A stretch of DNA of 5,215 nucleotides from Thermomicrobiaceae bacterium (GTDB taxonomy: Bacteria > Chloroflexota > Chloroflexia > Thermomicrobiales > Thermomicrobiaceae): positions 1 through 5,215 of the forward strand of contig JAICWZ010000165.1 of assembly GCA_025966355.1 (NCBI GenBank), read 5' to 3'. The notes under the pieces were generated by a model. It searched no databases, was not told where the DNA came from, and worked only from the letters and a program-made list of their open reading frames with translations. The position numbers and the translations under genes were made by a program. Shown here piece by piece: positions 1-5,215 of this stretch (the stretch's first letter is position 1; each line of letters begins with the position of its first letter).

Positions 1-239
1 CCGGCCGGTGGCAGCGTGGCGGTCGGACTGGCCGATGTGGCGCCACCGGTGGTCGAGGTTGCGGTCGTGCTGTTCTCGACGCTGGCGCTGGTCGCGGTCG
101 ACGTACCGAGCGACGGGCTCATGGTGCAGGCGCCGAGGGGGATGGCGAGCAGGAACATCGCGACGAGCGCCACGACACCAGTCCTCAGGACGCGGAGATG
201 CCGATGAAGCAGCCTGGTTCCTGGTTGCCGGTGCGACAT
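1..239 (-). CDS. Putative lipoprotein of unknown function, N-terminal fragment (runs off left edge)
   Basis: An open frame starts with ATG at 239-237 and reads leftward without a stop for 79 codons to the window edge, so only the N-terminus is visible. It begins MSHRQPGTRLLHRHLRV: a long basic n-region (many Arg/His), then a hydrophobic core at about residues 21-35, then a lipobox LGAC with the acylated cysteine at residue 38. Residues 41-79 are almost entirely Ser, Thr, Ala, Pro and Gly, a flexible linker of the kind that tethers a folded extracytoplasmic domain to the membrane. A good ribosome binding site, GAAAGGA (complement of 247-253), lies 7 nt before the ATG and supports this start. 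The mature domain is outside the window, so its function cannot be named; a second solute-binding protein or a secreted enzyme are both possible. The gene is divergent from the transporter operon and its linker resembles that of the binding protein there. Confidence is high for a lipoprotein and nil for its specific role. Confidence 0.8.
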   Translation of the reverse strand, partial: MSHRQPGTRLLHRHLRVLRTGVVALVAMFLLAIPLGACTMSPSLGTSTATSASVENSTTATSTTGGATSASPTATLPPA

Positions 240-323
240 GCTCGCGTCCTTTCGTGTCTTCGTCATCTCGCGGTTCTGTTGATGGATAGAACGTCCGAGA
301 GCGTGTATCGGGTACCGTCATGG

Positions 324-333
324 TGCGATCGCA
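324..333. promoter_or_regulatory. Perfect 10-bp palindrome TGCGATCGCA, candidate operator
   Basis: TGCGATCGCA is an exact inverted repeat located about 85 bp upstream of the leftward lipoprotein start and about 170 bp upstream of the + strand -35 element. Its position between divergent genes fits a transcription factor site. The sequence is short enough to arise by chance in GC-rich DNA, and no regulator gene is visible in the window. Confidence 0.25.
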
Positions 334-504
334 GTGCGGGAACGCCTCTCATCAACGAACGTACGTGCTTAAACCGTACCAGAGATGGCAGGCGTGCGGC
401 ATGGACCGACCGGCTGGCTTGCCATTTGGCGGAAATCGTTGGGGCGGCTGTAGGGTCGCCTCCGCGTCTCGGTTGGCCATATCGAAACTGCGCGTTAAGT
501 TGAG

Positions 505-533
505 TTGACAACGCATCGCCCGCGGCTCATTAT
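505..533 (+). promoter_or_regulatory. Predicted sigma70-type promoter of the transport operon
   Basis: A perfect -35 hexamer TTGACA (505-510) is followed after 17 bp by CATTAT (528-533), which matches four of six positions of the TATAAT consensus including the key A2 and final T. Transcription would start near 540, giving a leader of about 73 nt before the binding-protein ATG at 614. This placement also argues against translation starting at the in-frame TTG at 533, which would lie within the -10 element. Confidence 0.6.
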
Positions 534-599
534 TGGCGAGAGCAATTCGGGATAAAGACCGTGGAACGATGTCCGCGGTTGCGTGTGGGTGTTTGTTCT

Positions 600-607
600 G
601 GAGGAGG
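600..607 (+). promoter_or_regulatory. Strong Shine-Dalgarno GGAGGAGG that fixes the binding-protein start
   Basis: GGAGGAGG is close to the anti-16S consensus and ends 6 nt before the ATG at 614. The open frame continues upstream to a TTG at 533, but that codon lacks a comparable site and overlaps the predicted promoter. This element therefore decides the start. Confidence 0.85.
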
Positions 608-613
608 ACGAGG

Positions 614-2395
614 ATGGATCGATTCTTGGGTCGTGCGAGCGAAGCGATGCACGACCAGGTCAGCACGCGACGCCAGTTTATGAAACGTTCGGCATTCTTT
701 CTCTCTATTCCGGTCGTTGGAGCGCTGTTGACCGCCTGCGGTGGCAGCAACGACAAGAGCACGTCGGCGTCGACGAGTGCCTCGTCGAGCGGTGGTTCGA
801 CGGCGGCCGCGACGACGCCGGCCACGCCAGAGGTCGTCCCAACTGTGTCGGTCAATCAGAACGCGGCCACGCCGACAACCGCCTCGACCGGCGGCGGGAC
901 GCCGAAAAAGGGTGGCGACATGGTCTGGGTCGGCCATCAGGAACTTGCAGGACTCAGCCCGAACGATGTCGGTCCGAGCGACCAGTGGGACATGATCACC
1001 CAGATTCACAACGCGCTGCTCGAGCAGGACGAGAACTTCGTGCTCCAGCCGACGCTCGCCAAAACGTTCGAAGCGGCGGCCGATGGGCTGAGCTACACCT
1101 ACAAGCTCGTTGAGAACGTCAAGTTCCACGACGGCACCATCTTCTCGGCGGATGACGTCAAGTACACCTACACCTTCTACGCCGACGCCAGCAATGGCTC
1201 GGTCATCGCGAGTTACTTCGCCAACATGGACACGGTCGATGCGTCTGACCCGACGACGGTCGTCGTCAAGATGAAGGCGCCGAACGCTGCCTTTGCCGCG
1301 CTCGGTTCAACCGTCTTCATCGTGCCGGCGAAGTATCACCAACAGGTGGGCGAAAAGACGTATCGCACCAAGCCGATCGGTACCGGACCGTTCAAGCTCA
1401 AGGAATTCAGTTCGGCCGATCATACGACCGTCGAACGCTTTGACGATCACTTCCGGGGCGCACCCCACCTGGACACCATCACTGAGAAACTCGTGGCCGA
1501 GCCGTCGGTGCGCAAGATCGCGCTGGAAACCGGACAGGCCGATTCCTCGGTCTGGACGCTGCTGGCGCAGGACGACCTGGAGTTGACCAAGGACACCGCC
1601 AAATTCACCTCGTTCGTCTCGGTCAGCACCGCCGTCAATCATTTCCCGATCAACGACAAACTGCCGTTCTTCGCCCAGAAGGAATGTCGTCAGGCGATGA
1701 TGCACGCCATCGATCGTCAGAAGGTGATCGACACCGTCTTCCACGGTGCCGCGGTGGTGGCCACCGCCAACCTCGCGCCAAATCTGGCCGCCTGGTACAA
1801 CAAAGATGTCACGATGTACGACTACGATGTCGATAAAGCGAAGACGATGCTCGATTCGGCCGGCTGGGTTGCCGGATCCGATGGCATTCGTGCCAAGGGT
1901 GGCCAGCGCTTCTCCTTCACTTGTGCGGTGATCAGCGGTGACCAGGCGCGTAAACCGGAAGCCGAGCTCGTGCAGCAGTATCTGAAGGCCGTCGGCATTG
2001 AGATGAAGATCCAGGAGCAGCCGGCCACGCAGATTATTCAAAATCTGCCGCTCGGCAAACTGGATGCTTCGCTCTTCAACTGGACCTACGGCGGCTCGAA
2101 CGGTGAGCCGGATGCCTCGGATACGCTCAAGACCGGCGCGGGCAGTAACTTCAGTTCATACTCGAACCCGCAGATGGACCAGCTGCTCGATCAAGGGCTG
2201 GCCGAGCCGGATATCGACAAGCGGAAGCCGATCTACAATCAGATCCAGAAGATCGTGGCGGACGATGTTCCGTTTATCTACATGATGTACTGGAACTGGT
2301 TCAATCACTTCTCCAAGCGCACGCAGGGACTGCCGAAGTCGGCGCTTAACAGCGGCCAGCTTTACAACAAGGCCTACCAGTGGTGGTTCGCCTAG
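614..2395 (+). CDS. ABC transporter substrate-binding lipoprotein, family 5 (peptide/Opp-Dpp type)
   Basis: This 593-aa protein is the extracytoplasmic receptor of the import system. The N-terminus carries a twin-arginine motif STRRQFMK (residues 17-24), a hydrophobic stretch SAFFLSIPVVGALL and a lipobox LTAC with Cys42. It is therefore likely exported folded by Tat and then lipidated. Residues 43-97 are a Ser/Thr/Ala/Pro linker. The folded SBP_bac_5 domain begins near KKGGDMVWVG (98-107). Family landmarks are the VKFHDGTIFSADDVKYTY block (169-186), GTGPFKL (257-263), an AIDRQKVID helix (365-373), NPQMDQLLDQGL (518-529) and YNQIQKIVADDVPFIYM (541-557). Length is in the usual range for the family once the linker is discounted. 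Members bind peptides, nickel chelates, sugars or opines, so the ligand cannot be read from homology. The DppA aspartate that holds a peptide amino terminus seems absent in WTYGGSNGEPD (490-500). It is the first gene of the operon, with its own promoter and a strong ribosome binding site, and a stem-loop follows it. Confidence 0.95.
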   Translation: MDRFLGRASEAMHDQVSTRRQFMKRSAFFLSIPVVGALLTACGGSNDKSTSASTSASSSGGSTAAATTPATPEVVPTVSVNQNAATPTTASTGGGTPKKGGDMVWVGHQELAGLSPNDVGPSDQWDMITQIHNALLEQDENFVLQPTLAKTFEAAADGLSYTYKLVENVKFHDGTIFSADDVKYTYTFYADASNGSVIASYFANMDTVDASDPTTVVVKMKAPNAAFAALGSTVFIVPAKYHQQVGEKTYRTKPIGTGPFKLKEFSSADHTTVERFDDHFRGAPHLDTITEKLVAEPSVRKIALETGQADSSVWTLLAQDDLELTKDTAKFTSFVSVSTAVNHFPINDKLPFFAQKECRQAMMHAIDRQKVIDTVFHGAAVVATANLAPNLAAWYNKDVTMYDYDVDKAKTMLDSAGWVAGSDGIRAKGGQRFSFTCAVISGDQARKPEAELVQQYLKAVGIEMKIQEQPATQIIQNLPLGKLDASLFNWTYGGSNGEPDASDTLKTGAGSNFSSYSNPQMDQLLDQGLAEPDIDKRKPIYNQIQKIVADDVPFIYMMYWNWFNHFSKRTQGLPKSALNSGQLYNKAYQWWFA

Positions 2396-2417
2396 CCGCT
2401 TCCTGACGCACAGCGAA

Positions 2418-2457
2418 CGTTGCGACCGGCACGATGCTCATCGTGCTGGTCGTGACG
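2418..2457 (+). terminator. 18-bp stem-loop between binding-protein and permease genes (attenuator / mRNA-stabilising hairpin, no U-tract)
   Basis: The left arm 2418-2435 pairs with the right arm 2440-2457 around a GCTC loop (2436-2439). All 18 positions pair in + strand RNA, counting three G-U wobbles (2422/2453, 2421/2454, 2428/2447). On the other strand those three would be A-C mismatches, so the structure favours the operon transcript. It begins 22 nt after the binding-protein stop. No run of T follows, so it is not a classical intrinsic terminator. Such hairpins after binding-protein genes commonly block 3' exonucleases or partly terminate, so that the receptor exceeds the permeases. That role is inferred here. 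Confidence 0.6.
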
Positions 2458-2482
2458 ACTTAGAGAGGACAACCTCGGCAGT

Positions 2483-3418
2483 ATGCTGCGCTATGTCATT
2501 CGGCGGTTGCTTCAGGGCTTTATCGTCGTTTTCTTGATCAGTATCGCAACGTTTGGGATTCTCCATCTCACACCGGGCGACCCCGTCTTAATCCTCATAG
2601 GTGAAACTGGACGAACGCAACTCACCCCCGAACAGATCCAGCAGGTTCGTCACTACTGGGGGCTTGATCGACCACTTTACGAGCAATATTTCACCTGGCT
2701 CGGCCACATGGCCGAGGGAAATTTCGGAGAGTCGGTCATTCAGGTCGGCACGCCGGTCCGCACGATCATCTGGCGCGCCGCTCCAGTCACGTTCAAGTTG
2801 AACGCTATGGCGCTGATTCTAGCGATCGGCATCTCCATACCGGCTGGTATTTTCGCCGGCATCAAGCAATATTCCATTTTTGACTACCTTAGCAACGTGG
2901 GCGCGACGCTCGGTGTTTCCGTACCGAGCTTCTGGATCGCGCTCATGGCAATCATCATATTCGCGGCCAAGCTCGGCTGGATACCGCCCTACGGGGTTGA
3001 TTCCTGGAAGGGCTACATCGCGCCGGTTCTGGTGCTTTCGCTGGAGCAGATGGCGATTATCACCCGGTTGATGCGCAGCACGACGATCGAAACGCTCGGG
3101 CAGGACTATGTGCGAACCGCCCGCGCCAAAGGCGTGGCTGAGACGCACGTCCTGTCACGTCATGTCGTGCGGAATTCGCTGCTGCCGGTGATTACCGTTA
3201 TTGGCTACCGGATCGCGTTCTTGCTGAGCGGCACGATCATTATCGAGACGGTCTTCGCCGTTCCGGGGATTGGCCAGCTCTTCGTCAACTCGGTCTATCA
3301 TCTTGATTATCAGGTGGTGCAAGCGGTCGTCTTCGTCCTTTCCGTCCTCGTTGTCCTGGCGAACCTCGCTACGGACCTCGTTTACGCCTATATCGATCCG
3401 CGCATCCGGCTCACTTAG
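2483..3418 (+). CDS. Peptide-type ABC transporter permease, DppB/OppB family
   Basis: This 311-aa integral membrane protein is one half of the inner-membrane channel. It opens MLRYVIRRLLQGF, the typical positive-inside start of DppB/OppB, followed by TM1 (about 9-29) and the conserved LTPGDPV (29-35). A periplasmic region (about 40-98) contains the family-typical YWGLDRPLYEQYFTWL. Further hydrophobic segments lie near 101-125, 138-163, 176-196, 233-262 and 278-302. The EAA loop that docks to the ATPase is clear: QDYVRTARAKGV (207-218) followed by HVVRNSLLPV (227-236). The C-terminus, AYIDPRIRL, is also typical. Length is normal and the frame is intact. The AGAGAGGA at 2462-2469 is a plausible ribosome binding site with a rather long 13-nt spacer. 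The gene is 87 bp downstream of the binding-protein stop and 16 bp upstream of the second permease, so it is almost certainly cotranscribed with the latter. Substrate cannot be inferred from this subunit. Confidence 0.95.
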   Translation: MLRYVIRRLLQGFIVVFLISIATFGILHLTPGDPVLILIGETGRTQLTPEQIQQVRHYWGLDRPLYEQYFTWLGHMAEGNFGESVIQVGTPVRTIIWRAAPVTFKLNAMALILAIGISIPAGIFAGIKQYSIFDYLSNVGATLGVSVPSFWIALMAIIIFAAKLGWIPPYGVDSWKGYIAPVLVLSLEQMAIITRLMRSTTIETLGQDYVRTARAKGVAETHVLSRHVVRNSLLPVITVIGYRIAFLLSGTIIIETVFAVPGIGQLFVNSVYHLDYQVVQAVVFVLSVLVVLANLATDLVYAYIDPRIRLT

Positions 3419-3419
3419 C

Positions 3420-3425
3420 GAAGGA
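3420..3425 (+). promoter_or_regulatory. Ribosome binding site GAAGGA that fixes the second permease start
   Basis: GAAGGA sits 9 nt before the ATG at 3435, directly after the stop codon of the first permease. The open frame extends upstream inside that gene to 3270, but this extension translates to a Ser/Arg-rich shadow of the first permease. The site and the homology both place the start at 3435. Confidence 0.75.
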
Positions 3426-3434
3426 CGGACGTCG

Positions 3435-4355
3435 ATGAATCTGATCGATCGCAAAAAAACCAAAGAGACCGCTGTAGTGACCCCTAGCACATTGCTCGAA
3501 AGCGAGCGCGCGCACCGTTCCGGCTGGTCGCGCGGCTGGGGGCGATTTAAGCGCTATAAACCGGCCATCGTCGGGCTTGTTTTCCTCGGCATTCTGGCGG
3601 TGCTCGCCATCATCCCTGGGCCGTTCGCGCCATATGATCCGACGCTTGCGACGCCAGATCTGCTCGGTGCGCCGCCCTCCTGGTCGCATCCGCTTGGCTA
3701 TGACGAGATCGGGCGCGATGTATTGAGCCGTATCGTCTACGGCACGCGTGTCGCCTTGATCGTCGCGTTGCTGGCGACGGCGATGGCGGTCACGATCGGC
3801 GTGCTGGTCGGCGCGACGGCCGGCTACTTTGGTGGCTGGGTCGATTCGGTACTGTCGCGCCTGGTTGATACGATCATGGCGTTCCCGACAATCGCGCTCC
3901 TCATCGCGCTGGTTGCCGTTGTGGGGCCAAGCCTCAAGACGACGATCGTCGTGATCGGTGCGACCGTCTGGGCGTCCTATGCCCGTGTTGCACGCGGCGA
4001 TGTGCTGAGCCTGCGCGAACGTGATTACGTCTTGGCGGCGCGAGCCGTCGGCGCCAATCACCTGCGCATCATCGTGCGGCACATCGTGCCGAATATCGCC
4101 GGACCGATCATCGTCCTTTCGACACTGGCGGTTGGGAGCATCATCATTCTCGAAGCTGCGCTCTCGTTCCTCGGCCTCGGCGTACAGCCGCCGACGCCTG
4201 ACTGGGGCACCATGCTCGCCTCGTCGCGCGCCTACATCCAGTCCTACCCCCACATTGCGATCGCCCCCGGCGTCATGATCAGCCTCACGGTATTGGCCTT
4301 CAATCTGATCGGTGATGGACTCCGCGACGCCCTCGATCCACGGGGAAGGGATTAA
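3435..4355 (+). CDS. Peptide-type ABC transporter permease, DppC/OppC family
   Basis: This 306-aa protein is the partner channel subunit. A charged cytoplasmic N-terminus (1-42, with RFKRYKPAIVGL typical of the OppC N-terminal domain) leads into TM1 (about 43-62). The extracytoplasmic segment PFAPYDPT...HPLGYDEIGRDVLSRIVYGTR (63-105) is a strong family signature. Hydrophobic segments follow near 106-129, 143-165, 168-183, 219-240 and 274-294. The EAA loop is RERDYVLAARAVGANHLRII (194-213) followed by RHIVPN (215-220). Next comes the conserved EAALSFLGLGVQPPTPDWG (240-258), and the C-terminus FNLIGDGLRDALDPR (289-303) is canonical. Nothing is truncated. With the preceding gene it forms the expected heterodimer. 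No ATPase gene follows directly; the next gene is a CapA-like protein 63 bp downstream. Confidence 0.95.
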   Translation: MNLIDRKKTKETAVVTPSTLLESERAHRSGWSRGWGRFKRYKPAIVGLVFLGILAVLAIIPGPFAPYDPTLATPDLLGAPPSWSHPLGYDEIGRDVLSRIVYGTRVALIVALLATAMAVTIGVLVGATAGYFGGWVDSVLSRLVDTIMAFPTIALLIALVAVVGPSLKTTIVVIGATVWASYARVARGDVLSLRERDYVLAARAVGANHLRIIVRHIVPNIAGPIIVLSTLAVGSIIILEAALSFLGLGVQPPTPDWGTMLASSRAYIQSYPHIAIAPGVMISLTVLAFNLIGDGLRDALDPRGRD

Positions 4356-4418
4356 CGGGCGCGTCCAGTCGCCGGAAGGCAGGGATTCCTCCGAATTCAC
4401 ATCGAAAGGAAACGTTCA

Positions 4419-5215
4419 ATGGCGAAACGTTTCGTCGTCACCGCGACCGGTGACTCGCTTATCACGCGCCGCATGCCGGCCTATACCGACGCGGCCTTTA
4501 CCGGCCTCGTTGATCTGATTCAGTCGGCCGATGTCGCCTTCACCAACATGGAGATGGTGCTGAGCGAGTACGAGGGCACGCCGGTCGTTGAGAGCGGCGG
4601 TATGAATCTCTCGGCGCATCCCGGCGTCGCGCGGGATCTGCAGCGGCTCGGCTTCAACCTGACCGCCTTCGCCAACAATCACACGCTCAACTACGGCATC
4701 GAAGGCTGCCTCCGGACGCTCGAAGAACTGCGCGCCATCGACTTCGTCTGTGCCGGAGCCGGACGGACGCTAAGCGAGGCACGCATGCCGGTCTTTCTAG
4801 AGACGCCGGCCGGTCGCGTTGGCCTCGTTGGTTGCGCTTCCTCGTTCGGCAAGGGACAGCAGGCCGGCGCGCGGCGCGACGATACGCCCGGGCGGCCCGG
4901 TCTCAATCCGCAGCGCTACGACACGCTCTTCGTCGTCGATCAGGAGCATATGGACGCCATTCAGCGCATCGCCGAGAAGACGGGCGTTGAGGCCCGGCGT
5001 CAGTTCGGCTACTGGATGGGATTCACCGAGCCGCCGAAGCGCGAGGGCGAATTTCCATTCGCCGGTCTCTCATTTATTACCGGCGACGAGTTCGGCATTC
5101 GCTCCGAGGCGAAGAAGAACGACCTCGAAGGGAACACGCGCTCGGTGACCACCGCCACGCAGGTCGATGATCTGACGCTGGTCAGCATTCACGCGCATGA
5201 AGAAGGCAAAGAGCG
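4419..5215 (+). CDS. CapA-like (PGA_cap) metallophosphatase-fold protein, 3' end beyond window
   Basis: The reading frame opens with ATG at 4419, preceded by GAAAGGA (4404-4410) at an 8-nt spacing, and stays open for 265 codons to the window edge. The sequence belongs to the CapA/PgsA family of calcineurin-like metallophosphatase folds. Visible motifs are TATGDSLI (8-15, Asp12), FTNMEMVL (41-48, the N-x-E element), AFANNHTLNYGIEG (83-96, the NNH metal-site element) and SIHAHEEG (256-263). The classic family reads NNHxxDxG and HWGxE; here Asn91 replaces Asp and HAHEE replaces HWG. Unlike Bacillus CapA, which is membrane anchored, this protein starts straight into the first motif with no signal peptide or membrane segment, so it is likely cytoplasmic. 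No capB or capC is visible, and its place behind two permeases suggests a hydrolase acting on the imported compound rather than capsule synthesis. That role is inference; the family assignment is firm. Confidence 0.88.
   Translation, partial: MAKRFVVTATGDSLITRRMPAYTDAAFTGLVDLIQSADVAFTNMEMVLSEYEGTPVVESGGMNLSAHPGVARDLQRLGFNLTAFANNHTLNYGIEGCLRTLEELRAIDFVCAGAGRTLSEARMPVFLETPAGRVGLVGCASSFGKGQQAGARRDDTPGRPGLNPQRYDTLFVVDQEHMDAIQRIAEKTGVEARRQFGYWMGFTEPPKREGEFPFAGLSFITGDEFGIRSEAKKNDLEGNTRSVTTATQVDDLTLVSIHAHEEGKE
4423..4434. promoter_or_regulatory. Perfect 12-bp palindrome CGAAACGTTTCG at the capA-like start, with a second GAAACGTT at 4409-4416
   Basis: CGAAACGTTTCG is an exact inverted repeat 1 nt after the ATG of the capA-like gene. 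The 8-mer GAAACGTT occurs both inside it (4424-4431) and 15 bp upstream (4409-4416), so the two copies flank the start codon. The core, with a central CpG between AAA and TTT, resembles operators of LacI-family regulators. It overlaps ordinary Lys-Arg-Phe codons, so coincidence is quite possible. Confidence 0.25.

Larger units (their letters stand above)
240..613. other. Divergent intergenic region between the lipoprotein gene and the transport operon
   Basis: These 374 bp separate two divergent genes. I find no convincing gene: the short open frames here begin without a ribosome binding site and give Arg-rich, family-less translations. The + strand side holds a promoter (505-533) and a leader of about 73 nt. 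The left part contains a 10-bp palindrome (324-333), a GGTACC palindrome (311-316) and ACGTACGT (359-366), any of which could be part of an operator. I found no clear -35/-10 pair for the leftward gene. No tRNA, riboswitch consensus or intrinsic terminator was recognised. Confidence 0.6.

Noticed and set aside
263..511. 82-codon leftward open frame in the intergenic region
   Set aside because: No ribosome binding site, no recognisable motif, and it overlaps the operon promoter; GC-rich DNA yields such frames by chance.
533..613. N-terminal extension of the binding protein from a TTG at 533
   Set aside because: The TTG lies inside the predicted -10 region and has no ribosome binding site. The 27 extra residues precede an otherwise normal Tat/lipoprotein signal, and the ATG at 614 has an ideal GGAGGAGG.
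751..910. GCG/ACG-rich low-complexity DNA that looks repetitive
   Set aside because: It encodes the Ser/Thr/Ala linker of the lipoprotein; there is no regular repeat unit, so it is not a CRISPR or tandem repeat array.
1307..2041. 244-codon leftward open frame opposite the binding protein
   Set aside because: Antisense to a well-supported family 5 binding protein, with no start signal or family features of its own.
3270..3434. Upstream extension of the second permease
   Set aside because: It overlaps the end of the first permease in another frame and translates to a Ser/Arg-rich shadow; the ATG at 3435 has its own ribosome binding site and fits the family N-terminus.
3411..4400. 329-codon leftward open frame opposite the second permease
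   Set aside because: It is antisense to a clearly conserved permease. The translation is rich in Arg, Asp and His, as expected from the complement of a GC-rich membrane-protein gene.
4356..4418. Possible terminator or promoter between the second permease and the capA-like gene
   Set aside because: No stable hairpin with a T-run and no acceptable -35/-10 pair was found in these 63 bp, so cotranscription is the simplest reading.

Overview
The window (5215 bp, roughly 60% GC by eye) reads as part of a bacterial chromosome. It carries a peptide-type (Opp/Dpp) ABC import operon on the + strand and the 5' end of a divergent lipoprotein gene on the - strand. Both predicted lipoproteins have a lipobox followed by a long Ser/Thr/Ala/Pro-rich linker, and the substrate-binding protein also has a twin-arginine motif. 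Together with the moderately high GC and the transporter-plus-CapA arrangement, this is reminiscent of Chloroflexota (Thermomicrobia/Sphaerobacter-like) or similar soil/thermophile lineages. That placement is an inference from style, not from a phylogenetic marker.

Layout. 1-239 (-): N-terminal 79 codons of a lipoprotein that runs off the left edge. 240-613: a 374-bp divergent intergenic region with a sigma70-like promoter (consensus -35 at 505-510), a 10-bp palindrome and a leader of about 73 nt. 614-2395 (+): family 5 extracellular solute-binding lipoprotein, 593 aa. 2396-2482: spacer holding an 18-bp stem-loop without a U-tract. 2483-3418 (+): DppB/OppB-type permease. 3435-4355 (+): DppC/OppC-type permease. 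4419-5215 (+): start of a CapA-like (PGA_cap) metallophosphatase-fold protein, cut by the right edge.

How they work together. The binding protein captures a ligand outside the membrane and delivers it to a heterodimeric channel made by the two permeases. The ATPase subunits (DppD/DppF type) are not in the window; they may lie downstream or be supplied from elsewhere. The CapA-like protein shows no signal peptide or anchor, so it is probably cytoplasmic and could act on the imported compound. The stem-loop after the binding-protein gene fits the common arrangement in which the binding protein is made in excess over its permeases.

Most of the content is a recognisable transporter operon. The less ordinary points are the soluble CapA-like enzyme inside a transport operon, the binding protein's apparent lack of the aspartate that anchors peptide amino termini in DppA, and the RNA-level hairpin. 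I do not see evidence for a wholly new system.
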